The notes under the pieces were generated by a model. It was not told where the DNA came from, did no database searches, and was given only the letters and a program-made list of their open reading frames with translations. Below, in pieces: positions 1-11,836 of a DNA stretch of 64,000 bases; the first letter of the stretch is position 1, and every line of letters begins with the position of its first letter. Both the position numbers and the translations under genes were made by a program. The DNA comes from Gigaspora margarita (taxonomy: Eukaryota; Glomeromycota; Glomeromycetes; Diversisporales; Gigasporaceae). The stretch lies in contig WTPW01000371.1 of NCBI GenBank assembly GCA_009809945.1, positions 353,675 through 417,674 on the forward strand, in the 5' to 3' direction.

Positions 1-2040
1 TATTTACTTGTTTTGCCTACTCTGTAAACTATTTGGTTTCATTATAATGCACAGTTAATTAAGCATCATTTATTATGCATATAATTATTATACACAGGAT
101 TATTATGCATTAGATCATTATATTAATAGATTTAGGATAGTAGTAAGTTACAATTATAAAAAGGGTGTAGAAATCCTTTTGTATCAAGAGAAGAATCAGT
201 GTCCACTTTCATGTTTTAAGATCTATCTAATAAAAACCTCTTTGTCTTGAATTTCTTCTGACAAAGATCTAATCAATCTACAAATTGAATATTTTAATTA
301 CATTTAGTGATGACAACAGAACTGGGTCACCTACTTGAAGAACTTCTACTCAAAGATGGTTATGATCTATAAAATAGAAGACATGATCCATAGTTCCTTT
401 ATTAAACTATGTCCTGATTTATGTTCCACATATCTTTCTGAGATCATATTTCTATAATTGTTAAAAAAATATTTCATCCAAATGTATATTGGCAATATTT
501 TTAAAATTAAAGAGAAATATTAGTGCCCAAGCTTAAAAAAAAAACAGGAATAAAATCTGAAGCATCGTTTGATATTTTATGCCCTTCACACACTGCTTTT
601 AATGTGTGCTTCCTGTACTTATATTTTATTCTATATATGTCTGTGAAATACTGCTCTGGATAAATAGAAAGATTAACCAAAGAAATTGAAATGAGTACTG
701 TGTAAATAAAAAAAAAACAAGCAAAATTGTACTTATCTTAAGTTCTACATCCTAGTATAATCCTTTGGATTTTGACAAAAATTCAGACCAGCCATGTTGC
801 ATTGTTGTCTTGATATACTGCAATAGATATGCATTAAGAATTAATAAAAATATATATATATATATATTATTTGTTAGCTTTATTTAAATTTGAACACTAA
901 GGAAAGGTTCAAAGATGAAGCATATAGTACTTTAGCTACAACACAAAAGACTAATTCAAGAATAAAAGAAGCGAAAGATAAAATTAAAAAACTTGTTAAA
1001 AAAAAAAGAAATGAGCTACTTATCAGAATCCAACAAGCCCAAAAAAGACTAGAGCTGATCTGGTAAAAACAGTTATAAGAACTGTAATAGAAAAAGAAAC
1101 TAGACTGAAATATAAAAGGAAAGTTTAGATTTTATTAAATATGATGATCATATAATTGACATCACAAGAAAGAGACAAGATAAAAATGTCAAAGTCTGTA
1201 AGAAATTCAATAAAAAAATTTAAAAATAATAAATAAATAAAAATGGTCTAATGATGTGAAGAAATAAAGAATGAAAACTTATCTTTTGTATTATACTCCA
1301 AAATCCAAATGTGAGATTTAAAAAAAAAATTTTTAGATATTATATTTTTTTTAAATAGATTATTTTTTAGTTTTTTTGTTGTTAGTTTTTTTTTTAGATT
1401 ATGTATCAGTAATTGAGTTAGTTAGGTTTTTTTTAGTTTTTGGTTTATTTTTTTGATAAAGTTCTGGTTATAGGTAAACCAAGAAACCTAAAACCTATAG
1501 TTTATTTTTTTATATAGTTTAAAAATTTTTTAATTCTGGTTGATTATGCTCAGAGGACATCACATTTTGAATAAGGGAAAAGTGTAGTATAGTAAATAAT
1601 TTTAGACTTTCATATCACAACAGTTATGTGTTCATGATGCACTAGACAATTACATAATGGTATTAAAATTTTGTTCGATCACCACTAGGTTACTTTATTT
1701 TTATTTATTATTTATTAGTTATTTATTATTATTTATTTATTTATTTGTTTCACCTACTCTGTAAACTATTTGGTTTCGTTGTGATGCACAGTTAATTACA
1801 CATCATTTATTACTTAAATGATCATTATATACAAGATTATTATGCATATGATCATTATATTAAATAGTTTTAGAATAGTAGTAAGCTACAATTATAAAAA
1901 GGGTGTAGAAATTCTTTTGTATTGAGAGAAGAATCAGTGTTCACTTTTATGTTTTAAGATCTATCTAATAAAAGCCTTTTCATCTTGAATTTCTCCTAAC
2001 AAAGACCTAATCTATCCACAAATTGAACATTTTGATTATA
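1..2040 (+). mobile_element. Degenerate non-autonomous LTR element
   Basis: Two direct repeats of about 295 bp, 9-302 and 1746-2040, match along their whole length apart from scattered differences. Both begin TGTTT and end ATTACA or ATTATA, and both contain an AATAAAA-like signal near the same place. They enclose 1.44 kb with no gag-pol reading frame. This is the layout of a solo-sized, non-autonomous LTR retrotransposon (LARD/TRIM type). Plus orientation is suggested by the polyadenylation-like motif in the repeats. No 5-bp target duplication was recognised, and similarity to the left LTR may continue beyond the window edge. The LTRs have diverged visibly, so the insertion is old. Confidence 0.7.
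896..1066 (+). pseudogene. Coding-like remnant inside the LTR element
   Basis: About 56 sense codons read a Lys/Glu/Arg-rich, probably helical peptide (motifs KEAKDKIKKLVKKKRNELL and IQQAQKRLEL) ending at TAA 1064-1066. It has no start codon in frame, lies between the two LTRs and could be the remains of a gag-like or captured gene. Family not recognised. Confidence 0.3.
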
Positions 2041-3660
2041 GTATATTTATTATATGCATACTAAAACACTTGCAAAATACAAGTATGTTATACATATTTG
2101 GTCTAAAAATAGCTAATATGTAATTTTTTAAAAAAAAATTATTTATTTTTTTTAAAAAAATCTAGACAGTGCCCTTGTACAATTTGTACTCCCTCAAGAA
2201 TAAAAATATTTATCAGGTGATTTTTTAGAGGGATTAAAGAAAATCAGGTGCTATTAGAAATTTAAATTTCATTGGTTAATATTTATTAGATAGGGGAGTA
2301 AGGGACTTAGAAGTAAACATCATCTGACAAATGTCTCTGCTCTAATGTATTAATAATTAATTTTGGCTAGAGTTAGATTAGTTAGAGTAGGGTTAGTACA
2401 AAATTGCAAGAGAATTATTTTTTGTTAGAAGTGCAACAGAGTTACTTTAGTAAAATTTTGAGATATAAAATTAGGGCACAAAGTGCATAGGGCACTATCT
2501 AGTTCAGTCTTTTTTTAAATAAAAAGTTTTATATTATTAATTATAAAATATAACTATAATATAATAATAATAATAATATAAATAATTAATATAAAAGAAA
2601 TTTTATAAAAAATTATTTATATACTTTTAATAATTTATTAATTTTTAATTGTAATAAAAAATTGGTTTAAAATTGGTGTACAAATCTTTTTGCACTGGAC
2701 TATATTTAAAATTTTTTAAATCGTTTTTAAAGAAAATTTTTTTGCTTGAATTTTATAAATCTATAGAATTTAAATAAAAAATTAAATTTATCAAATAGAG
2801 CAAAAATATTTCAATTAAAGTTTTATAAAATTTGTAATTAAAAAACTAAAAAATTAGAACAAACTAATCTGACTATCTGAACAAGTTATATAAATATATA
2901 TTAGTTCAAAAAATAAATTATATGCCTTTTCTTTATTTTTATTAGTTAATAAACCAGAAATTTATAAGTTATCTCTATATAAAAATGTTTAGAAAAATTT
3001 TAAAAAAATAAAAATAAAGTCTTATATTTAATAATATTAAAAAAAAATATTAGCAAATATACTAAATTTTTTGGGCTTAGTAGTATTAATTTTAAATTAA
3101 AAAGAAAAAATATATTTTTGTAAAAACTTAGCACTAACATTTTAGATCTTTAAAAAAAAATAATCTTGAATTAAATAGTAAAAAAGTATTAGAAAATATA
3201 TTGGATAATTTTTTTTAAATTTTAGTTATAATAAAATGTTGAGAAAGCAATAATTAGATTGGAATTTAGAATTAGTTTATGGTTAGAATTTTGATTAATA
3301 ATAAAATTATTAATAAAGTTTGATTTTAACAAAAATCAAATTTAAAATTAGAATCAAAATTTAATTCAAATTTGAATTATAATTTAAGTTATAATTTAAA
3401 ATAAAAATAAGTAGTTATAAATAAATTTTTAAAATTAGGTTTAAAGTTGGAACTATAATAGAATCAAATAGTTAAAATAGATTTTAGTTAGAAATAAAAT
3501 TGGTTTAGAATTAGTGATTAGGTAGTTAAAAATAAAAGTAGAGTTTAGATTATAAATAAAATAGAAAGTTGAGTTTAATAAAAAATAATTATTATATACT
3601 TTATTAATATAAAATAAATAAATATATAAATTATAAGTATATATTACTAAGATAGTATAT
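2041..3660. other. AT-rich gene-free stretch
   Basis: Very AT-rich DNA with runs of A and T. No reading frame, RNA gene or clear repeat boundary was seen. Confidence 0.6.
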
Positions 3661-3680
3661 GTAATACTGTCAACCCCCTA

Positions 3681-3745
3681 AGTACACACTCTCTAAGTGA
3701 ATGCTATATGAAAACCTTTCTAGGGGTGCACTTAGAGAGGTGTGA
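3681..3745. repeat. Small foldback repeat, CACTCTCTAAGTG arms
   Basis: The left arm contains ACACTCTCTAAGTG and the right arm CACTTAGAGAGGTGT, about 29 bases apart. They form a strong imperfect hairpin typical of a tiny MITE or foldback element. No target duplication could be assigned. Confidence 0.5.
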
Positions 3746-3921
3746 CTATATATATATATTACTAATATAGTATATGTATTATATAATGCAAATACATTTG
3801 TACAGTACTTTTAGAGTACATGTAATATAACTCTTTAGTCAAATTAGTTAAAAAATTATTTATTAAATATTATAAAATTTATAATAAAAGCTATAGTATT
3901 AGATAGCAAAAAATATTTAAT

Positions 3922-4064
3922 TGTTTTATACTGTAAATTCTCCAAATAACAGGCATCTGCACGTTATTTTGAATACGTGGACATTACTTTCAAGTATGCG
4001 CATGGACATTATTTTGAATATCTATGTTAATTTTTTGAAACTAGTACAATACAGTATAAAAACA
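3922..4064. mobile_element. Small MITE with TGTTTTATACTGTA ends
   Basis: The left end TGTTTTATACTGTA is repeated in inverted form as TACAGTATAAAAACA at the right end, giving a 143-bp element. The TA plus CTGTA ends resemble Tc1/mariner-derived MITEs, where TA is the target duplication. The interior has two copies of a GGACATTATTTTGAATA-like segment. It is non-coding. Confidence 0.55.
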
Positions 4065-4103
4065 AAAATGATTCCATTAAATACCTTGAAACTTATTTAA
4101 TAG

Positions 4104-4265
4104 GGTGTTTCAGAAACTAATGTTCAGGTTTCTGATTCCAAATTAAATTAGTGACATATTTATTCGAAATCAATGATTTATATAAATCCTATTAATTTTT
4201 ATTTGTAACCTTATTTATATAATAATGAATTCTTTTATGATCATAAATTTTCTTCCGAAATTCTA
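4104..4265. repeat. Dispersed repeat, partner inverted at 13990-14147
   Basis: Segments such as CAGGTTTCTGATTC, GTGACATATTTATT and GAAATCAATGATTTATAT recur in the same order on the opposite strand at 13990-14147. This marks two diverged copies of one unknown repeat family about 9.9 kb apart. Confidence 0.5.
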
Positions 4266-5280
4266 TACTTAATCATTAAAAAATGTTTAATTTTTTTTTA
4301 TTCCGGATAACTCCCATTTCATTTTTTGAGTTCGAGATTTCGAACTAAAACCATATTGTTTATCGTTGATCTTAACGGAGGGATGTAAAACTAAAGGAAA
4401 TTTTTCTTATTAATGTTCGAAACCACCTATGCTATTTTTAGGGGGCGCGAGTTTCGAAATAACGCCATGTCCGTTATTGTAAAAATGCTAAAATTTTAAA
4501 TTTATTCAAATATAGTTGGCTAATTTTTGTATAACTAATTTAATTAATTAAAAATCTATTTTTAATAGAATTTATAGCTTAGACTAAAGCAACATAGTTA
4601 TTTAAGTTATAAGCGATTCTTATTACCAGTAAGGTATCTAAATCACCTTAATTGCACTTGTAAACAACATTGCATGCAGTAATCGTTTCATAATATACAT
4701 TTAGCCTTGCGTTTATGGTGTTGGCTATTTGAATATTGTCTAAGGTCGTAGCCAAAGGAATTTAGGATAAAACAACTTTCTAATGTAAAAAGTTACGAAG
4801 GATTATTATTTCATTGTCCGTTTGTCCTATGATGCTGAAAAAAGAAAACATTTGAAAAAAATTAAATAATAACATATATTTTACTTAATTAAACTTAATC
4901 GAGCATGTTTATATATTTTTATGTTTTTTATTTTTATTATACAAAAAAATCAGGATATCTCCATCACTTCAGACATTTAGATTTATGATTAAAAAAATTT
5001 GAATTACTGTATCTAATGGTTTCGTTTGATTAATAAAAATTACTTTAGATAATTTTGTAACTACTACTATTTGTCCCATTCTTAAATTCCGATATTTACA
5101 TTTGCTCTTTAATCAAAGTTTTCTATGATTTATTTTCTTAATAGTATAAAAATCACTCTCGTTATAATGAACTTAAGACAAGTGAAGACTAATTAAATTC
5201 CGTATATAATGAAAAAATTCTCCGATATAGTAAATTTACTAAATTGTGAATTTTTTATTCTCCACTATAACGAGTTATTA
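4266..5280. other. Gene-free stretch
   Basis: AT-rich sequence with a few GC-richer patches (around 4370-4470). No gene or bounded repeat was recognised. Confidence 0.5.
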
Positions 5281-5299
5281 ATAATGTATAGTTTTACTA

Positions 5300-5450
5300 T
5301 GATAGTGCCAAATTTAACACATTTGGCAGTGATTACGCCATCTGCCAAGAAAGTAACCGATTTTTGGTAGTGATTACGCCATTTGCCAAGTAACCATCTG
5401 CCAAGTAACCGTTATGTGGCAGTTTACGTAATCACGGCAAAAAAAACTCG
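5300..5450. repeat. Short repeats of TGGCAGTGATTACGCCA type
   Basis: The motif (T)TGGNAGTGATTACGCCAT..TGCCAAG occurs twice in tandem (about 5320-5350 and 5365-5395). It is followed by CTGCCAAGTAACC and an inverted relative, GTGGCAGTTTACGTAATCAC, before 5447. The cluster can fold into hairpins. No function assigned. Confidence 0.45.
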
Positions 5451-5509
5451 AGTCATCTATTAGCAAGCACAAGGATAACACCGTTATGTATAGGGTTATT
5501 CAGACGATC

Positions 5510-5618
5510 TACGGACAGTTCTTAGGGACAGTTCAGNGACCAGAATTAGGATTAGGGTTAGGGTTAGGGTAGGTGGATTTAGTTAACGTCAGTCAGCATG
5601 TGTCCGTAAAAACTGTCC
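5510..5618. repeat. Inverted-repeat element holding interstitial telomere repeats
   Basis: TCTACGGACAGTT near 5512 is matched by AACTGTCCGTAGA near 5606-5618, so the segment has 13-bp perfect inverted ends. Between them, at about 5546-5572, lies GATTAGGATTAGGG followed by tandem TTAGGG units, the common fungal telomere motif. One N (5537) lies inside. It could be a MITE that captured telomere repeat or a scar of telomeric repair. No target duplication seen. Confidence 0.55.
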
Positions 5619-5655
5619 GTAGACTCGGCGTACATTATTGGGGTAAAAAATTGGT

Positions 5656-5765
5656 AATTTGGCAAATGAGCACGTGCCGTTCCGAATTATTATAATCAGA
5701 GTTATCGGCTGAGGTTTAATTTGATTTACATCGTAACACATGAAAGAAGAAATATCATATGAGAT
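5656..5765. repeat. Dispersed repeat shared with 14656-14866
   Basis: The start GTAATTTGGCAAATGA-CACGTGCCG and later blocks (TCGGCTGAG.TTTAATTT, CGTAACACATGAAA, ATCATATGAG) occur in the same order at 14656-14866, where the copy carries extra sequence. Non-coding repeat of unknown class. Confidence 0.5.
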
Positions 5766-5772
5766 GTATGTT

Positions 5773-5912
5773 ATGCAGCCAATAACTTGTTTATCTTGCA
5801 GCGAATTTAATGTGTCATTTCTGGACCCTTTCGAGGTCCAAAAGTTGACATATTAAATTCACAGCCAAACAATGAAATTTTTAAATAATTCTCGTTATTG
5901 GCTGCTTCGCAT
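5773..5912. mobile_element. Foldback MITE with GCAGCCAATAAC ends
   Basis: ATGCAGCCAATAAC at the left is matched by GTTATTGGCTGC at the right. Inside, GAATTTAATGTGTCA is matched by TGACATATTAAATTC, and the centre holds TGGACC..GGTCCA. The whole 140 bp can fold into a long hairpin, as palindromic MITEs do. Confidence 0.6.
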
Positions 5913-8400
5913 CAAATAATATAATTGATAATCATAATAACTGTAATATATACCATATATTTATTAATTTAATTTAATAAAATCAACTTATTAAAGTACA
6001 GTAACACGAACATCTCTCATTAGTGAGATGTACGTACAGTACGTACATCAAAAATTATGATTAACTGTTTGTTTATTAAAGGGATGAGAAAAACTTAAAT
6101 TCAAAATCATGGCAACTTAACTGTATAAAAAAACTTTATAGATATATATCAATTCTAAAAATAAAATTACAATGATATTACTTAAATTATATTGTCTTTT
6201 TTTTTATATAGTATGGATCGCAGGTTAATTAACCTGATATAATGATGACCACAGATCGGGTCACTATATTTGAAAAACAATTAATTAATTATTAGCATTT
6301 TTTAGGAACCTAATAAATGACTATATATCAATTATAAATGAATCTAAGTCTAATATGGGTAGATCCAAATCTTAAGATTTTTGAGTATAAAAAAAAACTG
6401 GACCAATGTTAAAAGATTTATTAATAATATGTATCTTGCAAGATATTAATAGCACCTTCGCTGTCGAGTTAACAATACAGCAATAAAGTTTTTTTTTAAA
6501 AAATCATTTCAGTTGTAGAGTGAATAAATTTTAAAAGTAATACAAATTCAAATCAAGTTGGTCTTTTCTTCGTTGATGGCGTAAATGACGCCACAGATCT
6601 GCATGAAAGGATTGTAAATATAGAATACCTATTTTTTGTTTTATATTGTCGCTAATAATAAGGTCTAAATATTGTTTTGAATATTTAATAAAGTTCTTAA
6701 AAAGTTATCTTCTTTTTTTATTAATACGTATTATTATCATAATTTATATAAATTTTTTAATATGAACCAAATAAGAAATAATCTATTTTAGAAATAACGC
6801 CTCAGAACATTATTTCGTGGTAAGTTTGTACGTAGTAAAGATTTATTATATATTTTGTAATGCAGATCATAGAAATTTATTATGCAAAAAAGTTTGTCTT
6901 CTATTCGTTCAAGAAACCAGATTTTATCGACAGATAATCAGATTTTCCATCAACAAAATTAAAAAAAATACATCAGTGCTAATATGACCAGTTTCGTCAG
7001 CGTTACTGATTTGTGATGCTATAGAAACTTTGCTTATGCTGTAACCAAGCCACAACAGTTCTTAATTGCATCGAACTTTTTTTTCCCACAAATGTTTTTA
7101 TCCAGATTAAATAAAGTTATCATTTAATGGTGATTTAAAAATAAATAAAATTTCTAATTTGACGACTTTTTAAAAGTTGATAAACCTTTTTTGGTCATTG
7201 ATTTACTATTTACATCATTTATTGACGTATCGTACTTTTACCTTGCATATCTCATATGCCATAAATATATGCACGTATACGCACTAAAAGTTAAAACTTG
7301 CAGATACAATAATTGCTAAGGATAACTTTAACGCAGTGTTGTACACTGAACAGGGAATGTTATTTTTAATTAAGCATATAGCTTTATAAGTAAAATTAAA
7401 ATAGGACGCTGGAACGGAACGAGACGGACATGATCGAAAACCGAACAGCCACATTACAAAACAGGTTTAACGTACGTACGTTAACGTTAGAGTGTAGCAA
7501 ATACAAAAATAGGATTATAAATGTATATTTGTATTTACGATGTTAAGAATGTTATATTTAAAATTCTAACATCACCGATTTTTCATATGACACGTATTAG
7601 GGGGAGGTTTTTCAAAAATATATTTAAGAAAATAATTAAATAATTAAATAGGTTTGACATAGAATTAGCCTTTTTAGAGAAACATTCACTGGTAAGGGAT
7701 TATATTAATATAATATATACTTTAAAACAATAGAATTTATACATTACTTCTTTTGAAATATATACGTCACTTATCTGAATTAGATCCATTAATTCTGAAA
7801 CCCCTATTAGTACATGACATACGAGCGTACGTATTTACACACATATGTCCTGTACGTATATGCATATCACACTCACGAGTTAATTATTTTTTTTTAGAAT
7901 CTTTAGATCTGATTATTTTTACTGATGCCCCGACACCAATAAAAAAAACATTAATTATATTAATTTAGTGAACGAAATTAAAAAAAAAAATTAAATTTTT
8001 TTAGTAGCATTTATTAATACGTAACTGATTCTTGTTGCATAATCAATAATGCTTCAATCTTGCAGGTACTAGCATAACGAAAATATGTATTTACAGTAAA
8101 TATTTATTTTTACGTGAAATTCTCTATTTAATTAAGTTCGAAATTAAATTTTTCTATTTTTTTATTTATCTCATCAAAACTAAATAAATCTGTCCTAATT
8201 TAAGATCCTTCACAATGATGGGAAAAAAAAAAAAAAAGAAAGCTAAACAGTCTTGGCAAAAAAGAATAACCAATTTTGGCAAAAAAGAATAAACTCTTGT
8301 AAAAATAAAAAAAAAAATTTAATAATAACCATTTTTAGAAATATTTCGTCAAAGTTCGTAATTGAACAGAAAGAAATGATGAATTTATATCAATATTAAT
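5913..8400. other. Gene-free AT-rich stretch upstream of the secreted repeat protein
   Basis: No convincing coding sequence. A 71-codon open frame at 7753-7968 has no start context, homology or splice partners and is probably chance. Minor features are a palindromic ACGTACGTACGT stretch near 7470 and a duplicated TTGGCAAAAAAGAATAA at about 8252-8293. Confidence 0.55.
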
Positions 8401-8411
8401 TCAAAATTTTC

Positions 8412-8418
8412 TATATAA
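8412..8418 (+). promoter_or_regulatory. TATA-like box of the secreted repeat protein
   Basis: TATATAA lies 120 bases before the ATG at 8538, in a less extreme AT context than its surroundings. It is followed by a pyrimidine- and CAA-rich leader, a plausible core promoter for a fungal gene. Not proven, because TATA-like words are frequent in such AT-rich DNA. Confidence 0.4.
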
Positions 8419-8537
8419 ACAACCCTTCGAAGCCCTTTTCAACTCAACCAAATAATTTCATTTCTTTTAAAAAAAAAAGATAGCTTTTCTCGCAAAAAAA
8501 AAAAAAAAATTTTCTTTAAATTACAAAAAAAGAAATA

Positions 8538-8776
8538 ATGAAATTAAATATCTCTACAGTATGTTTGATCCTTCTTCTCTCTACCACTACCACAATTGCA
8601 GCACCAACTAGACGAGGTATTATTTTTTTCTAAAACATTTTACTAAATAATGTTATTTTATAAAATTGTCAAATATATTTAAAAATAATATCCATTCAAT
8701 CTATTATCATAATAGTATATAATGCTAGGTCTACACATGGCAAAGAATTAATTTGTAATTATTATTTTTATTCTCT

Positions 8777-8817
<41 letters not shown>

Positions 8818-10182
8818 CTGACATAATTTCTATTGAAACGTAAAGTCGGTAGAGGTGAAGATGATTATGATAAAGAGAGCTATAGTGTTTATGGTCATGA
8901 AGGTGAAGACTGTGAAGATGATGATGATGATGATTACGGTGGTAATGATAAACGTAGTGTAAATAAGAAACGTGTATATAAGAAACGTGTATATAGGAAA
9001 CGTGGTGATGATGGTGAAGGCAAAGATGATGGTGAAGGCAAAGATGATGGTGAAGACAAAGATGATGACGAAGATTGTGAAGACGAAGGATATGATAAAA
9101 GTGAAGGAAAAAGTGAGGATAAAAAACGTAGTTTAAATAAGAAACGTGTATATAAAAAACGTGGTGATGAAGGTGAAAGTGATGGTAAAGGTGAAGACAA
9201 AGGTGAAGACGAAGAATGTGAAGACGATGAAGGCAAAGATGAAGGCAAAGATGAAGGCAAAGATGAAGGCAAAGGTGATGACGAAGAATGTGAAGACGAA
9301 GAATCTAAAGGCAAAGATGAAGATAAAAAACGTGGTATAAATAAGAAACGTGCATATAAGAAACTTGTATATAAGAAACGTGGTGATGAAGGTAAAGACG
9401 ATGGATATGGTGAATACAAAGAATCTGATAAAGGTGATGACGAAGAATGTGAAGACGATGAATCTGAAGGCAAAGATGAAGGCAAAGAATCTAAAGGCAA
9501 AGATGAAGGAAAAAGTGAGGATGAAGGTGATGACGAAGAATGTGAAGACGATGAATCTGAAGGCAAAGATGAAGGAAAAGAATCTAAAGGCAAAGATGAA
9601 GGAAAAAGTGAGGATAAAAAACGTGGTGTAAATAAGAAACGTACATATAAAACACGTGTATATAAGAAACGTGGTGATGAAGGTAAAGATGAAGGTGAAG
9701 GCAAAGAATCTGAAGACAAAGGTGAAGGTGAAGACGAAGAATGTGAAGACGAAGAATCTAAAGGCAAAGATGAAGATGAAGAATCTAAAGGCAAAGATGA
9801 TGACGTAGAATTTAAAGGCAAACATGAAGAAAAAGAATCGGAAGGCAAAGGTAAAGACGAAGAATCCAAAGGCAAACATGAAGGCAAAGAATCTAAAGGC
9901 AAACATGACGGCAAAGAATCTGAAGGCAAAGGTGGGGACGAAGGACATGATAAAAGTAAAGGAAAAAGTGAACGTAGTTTAAATAAGAAACGTGTATATA
10001 GGAAACGTGGTGATGAAGGTAAAGACGATGGTAAAGGTAAAGACGATGGTAAAGATGAAGAAGATGGTAAAGATGAAGACGATGATGGTAAAGGTGAAGA
10101 CGATGGTAAAGATGAAGGCGAAGATTGTGAGGACGAAGATGGAGGCAAAGATTCTGAGAGTAAAGAAAGTAAAGAATACTAA
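8538..10182 (+). CDS. Secreted Kex2-processed-type acidic repeat protein
   Basis: Two exons, 8538-8616 and 8846-10182, give 471 aa. Exon 1 encodes a signal peptide: Met-Lys start, hydrophobic VCLILLLS core, probable cleavage after IAA, then PTRR. The rest is low-complexity Asp/Glu/Lys/Gly sequence. Five basic clusters (motif NKKR-VYKKR-RKR) lie near residues 67, 122, 191, 288 and 404; each opens an acidic block starting GD(E/D)G. Most blocks hold one or two (E/D)CED motifs. A signal peptide plus repeats separated by Lys-Arg pairs is the pattern of fungal Kex2-processed repeat proteins, so the product may be cut in the Golgi into several secreted peptides. Role unknown; effector, signalling or wall peptide are all possible. 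Splicing keeps frame and uses the first AG after a TACTGAC branch site. Confidence 0.78.
8617..8845 (+). other. Intron of the secreted repeat protein with a T34 tract
   Basis: The donor GTATTA follows the ArgArg codons, the acceptor AG is at 8844-8845, and the branch site TACTGAC is at 8816-8822. A run of 34 T (8781-8814) directly precedes the branch site. The intron (229 nt) separates the signal peptide exon from the repeat exon in phase 1, and joining gives an uninterrupted frame. Confidence 0.7.
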
Positions 10183-10867
10183 TATGGCAAAGATGAAAGT
10201 AAAGCGGAAGGTTACAAGAACATTAAAAAACGCTGAGGTCTTTTAACAAACCTCATTGCGATAATAGATACATCGTAACTTTTTAAGATATAATATATTA
10301 TTTAATTACTGTATTACATTATTAAAATCTTAAAATAATAATAAAATAAATATTATATAAAAATTTTTTTCAAATTTTAATAATTTTCTTTTTATAATTT
10401 TCTTTTTTATAATTATTTTATGATTATTTTTATTATTTTCAAGTTTTAACACAAAAAGTTGTTAATTATTAATGTACAAGCTAATCTAGCAGCTAGAGTT
10501 TGTAACTAAATAACTTTCCTGAAAAATGTAATTTACAATATATAATTTACATGGTTAACATAATTTAAATTACAAACCTATAATACTAAAGTAGGCCGGC
10601 TTTAAAGTTAATTTTGGTCTGAATTAAGACGAACATGATCTTAAGTAAATTACTCATAAAGCGTTAAGATTAATTCTGGCCAGGTGTTAAAATAGTACGT
10701 ATACAGTTGATTCTGAACCTGCTTATACCGAACTCGGGTTATAATAAACCAGATCAGACCGAACCGATTTTTTATAATAGTTTAGGCTGGTTATATCGAA
10801 CCTAAATAGATTTTTCCAGAAAATGAAAATAAGGGTCAAAAGTAAAATATAATTACATATAAGGGAC

Positions 10868-10916
10868 TTTGGAACCATTCTATTCATCTCAATGAGACAA
10901 GTCGAATGGTACCAAA
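10868..10916. repeat. Hairpin repeat, GGTACCATTCGA..TCTCAATGAGA family
   Basis: GGAACCATTCTATTCATCTC and GAGACAAGTCGAATGGTACC are near-perfect inverted copies around a central AAT. The same hairpin occurs at 11421-11463 and repeatedly at 48240-50845, so it is a dispersed palindromic family. Confidence 0.6.
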
Positions 10917-11420
10917 AATATTCGTGCATCAAAAGTATAAGTAATTAAAAGATTAATTTTAATAACCTAAAAAATATAACTTTTTTAAGATATCATCAGC
11001 AAATGTTTTACTAAGTAAATCGATTCATTATCACCTTTTTGCAGGGTTTAATTCTTAAAACAATTTTTAGTTTCTAAAACACAATTTTGTTCTTCATTAT
11101 TAAGACAATCTTGATTGGCATTAAAAGTTCTACTTACCTTTAAATTTTTTAATAAATTTTTATTAATTGATTTTTATAAAATGCATTTTTAAACCAAATG
11201 AATAATTATGATGTATATACGTTTTTTACAAATGTCAATTAATAAAAATTATTCGATCTTTATAAAAATTTAGAGGTAAGTAGAATTTATTATGGCGAAC
11301 AAAATTGTCTTAATAGTAAAGGTAGATTTACTTAATAAAAAATTCCATTATTAACATACCGGTAATAAGATTAACTTATATTAAAATTATAATTTTTAAA
11401 AAATTGCTTATAAGATACAA

Positions 11421-11463
11421 CCACCATTCGATTTTGTCTCGATGAGACAAATCGAATAGTGGT
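11421..11463. repeat. Hairpin repeat, second copy of the TCTC-NAT-GAGA family
   Basis: CCACCATTCGATTTTGTCTC and GAGACAAATCGAATAGTGG form an inverted repeat around GAT. The flank CCCGATTCTGATCAGTGG matches flanks of the copies near 48-51 kb, which shows common descent. Confidence 0.6.
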
Positions 11464-11836
11464 AAAATCACCCGATTCTGATCAGTGGATCATAAGATAT
11501 CACGTGTGTCATAATTGTCCCGTATCATAATACCTTATATTCTTATATTTAAAATTGATTAAAAAGGTTGTATGAACTTTTGAATCCCTTAGATCCAAAG
11601 GTTCCGGAAACTATCTCGATTTATTCTGTTAATGTTATTCCAATACTACCAGACACGAAGGAAAATTTGCTAACTTTGCTACGTGAAGAAGAGCGCGAAA
11701 AATTTCGCCCGAATTGTAAAAAAAAAATACTATAATGTTTGGAACAATCCTATATGTGGCAAGGATTGGATGCATCTTGAGTTGGTTCGTGAGTTTGGAT
11801 ACTCTAATGAGGCTGTACAATTGTTGCAGCGTGCAC

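Larger units (their letters stand above)
10183..11558. other. 3' flank and gene-free stretch
   Basis: The first 200 bases hold AATAAA-like words that could serve as the polyadenylation region of the upstream gene. The remainder is AT-rich, with two copies of a hairpin family listed separately. No coding sequence was supported. Confidence 0.5.

Noticed and set aside
7753..7968. 71-codon plus-strand frame before the secreted repeat protein
   Set aside because: Non-ATG start, no domain, no signal peptide; expected by chance.
8934..10148. Long open frames on the minus strand and other plus frames over the secreted repeat protein
   Set aside because: They are mirror images of a GAA/GAT/AAA/GGT-biased repeat gene, which has no stop codons in other frames; they encode only Ser/Pro/Leu or Phe/Ala runs without a signal peptide or splice support.
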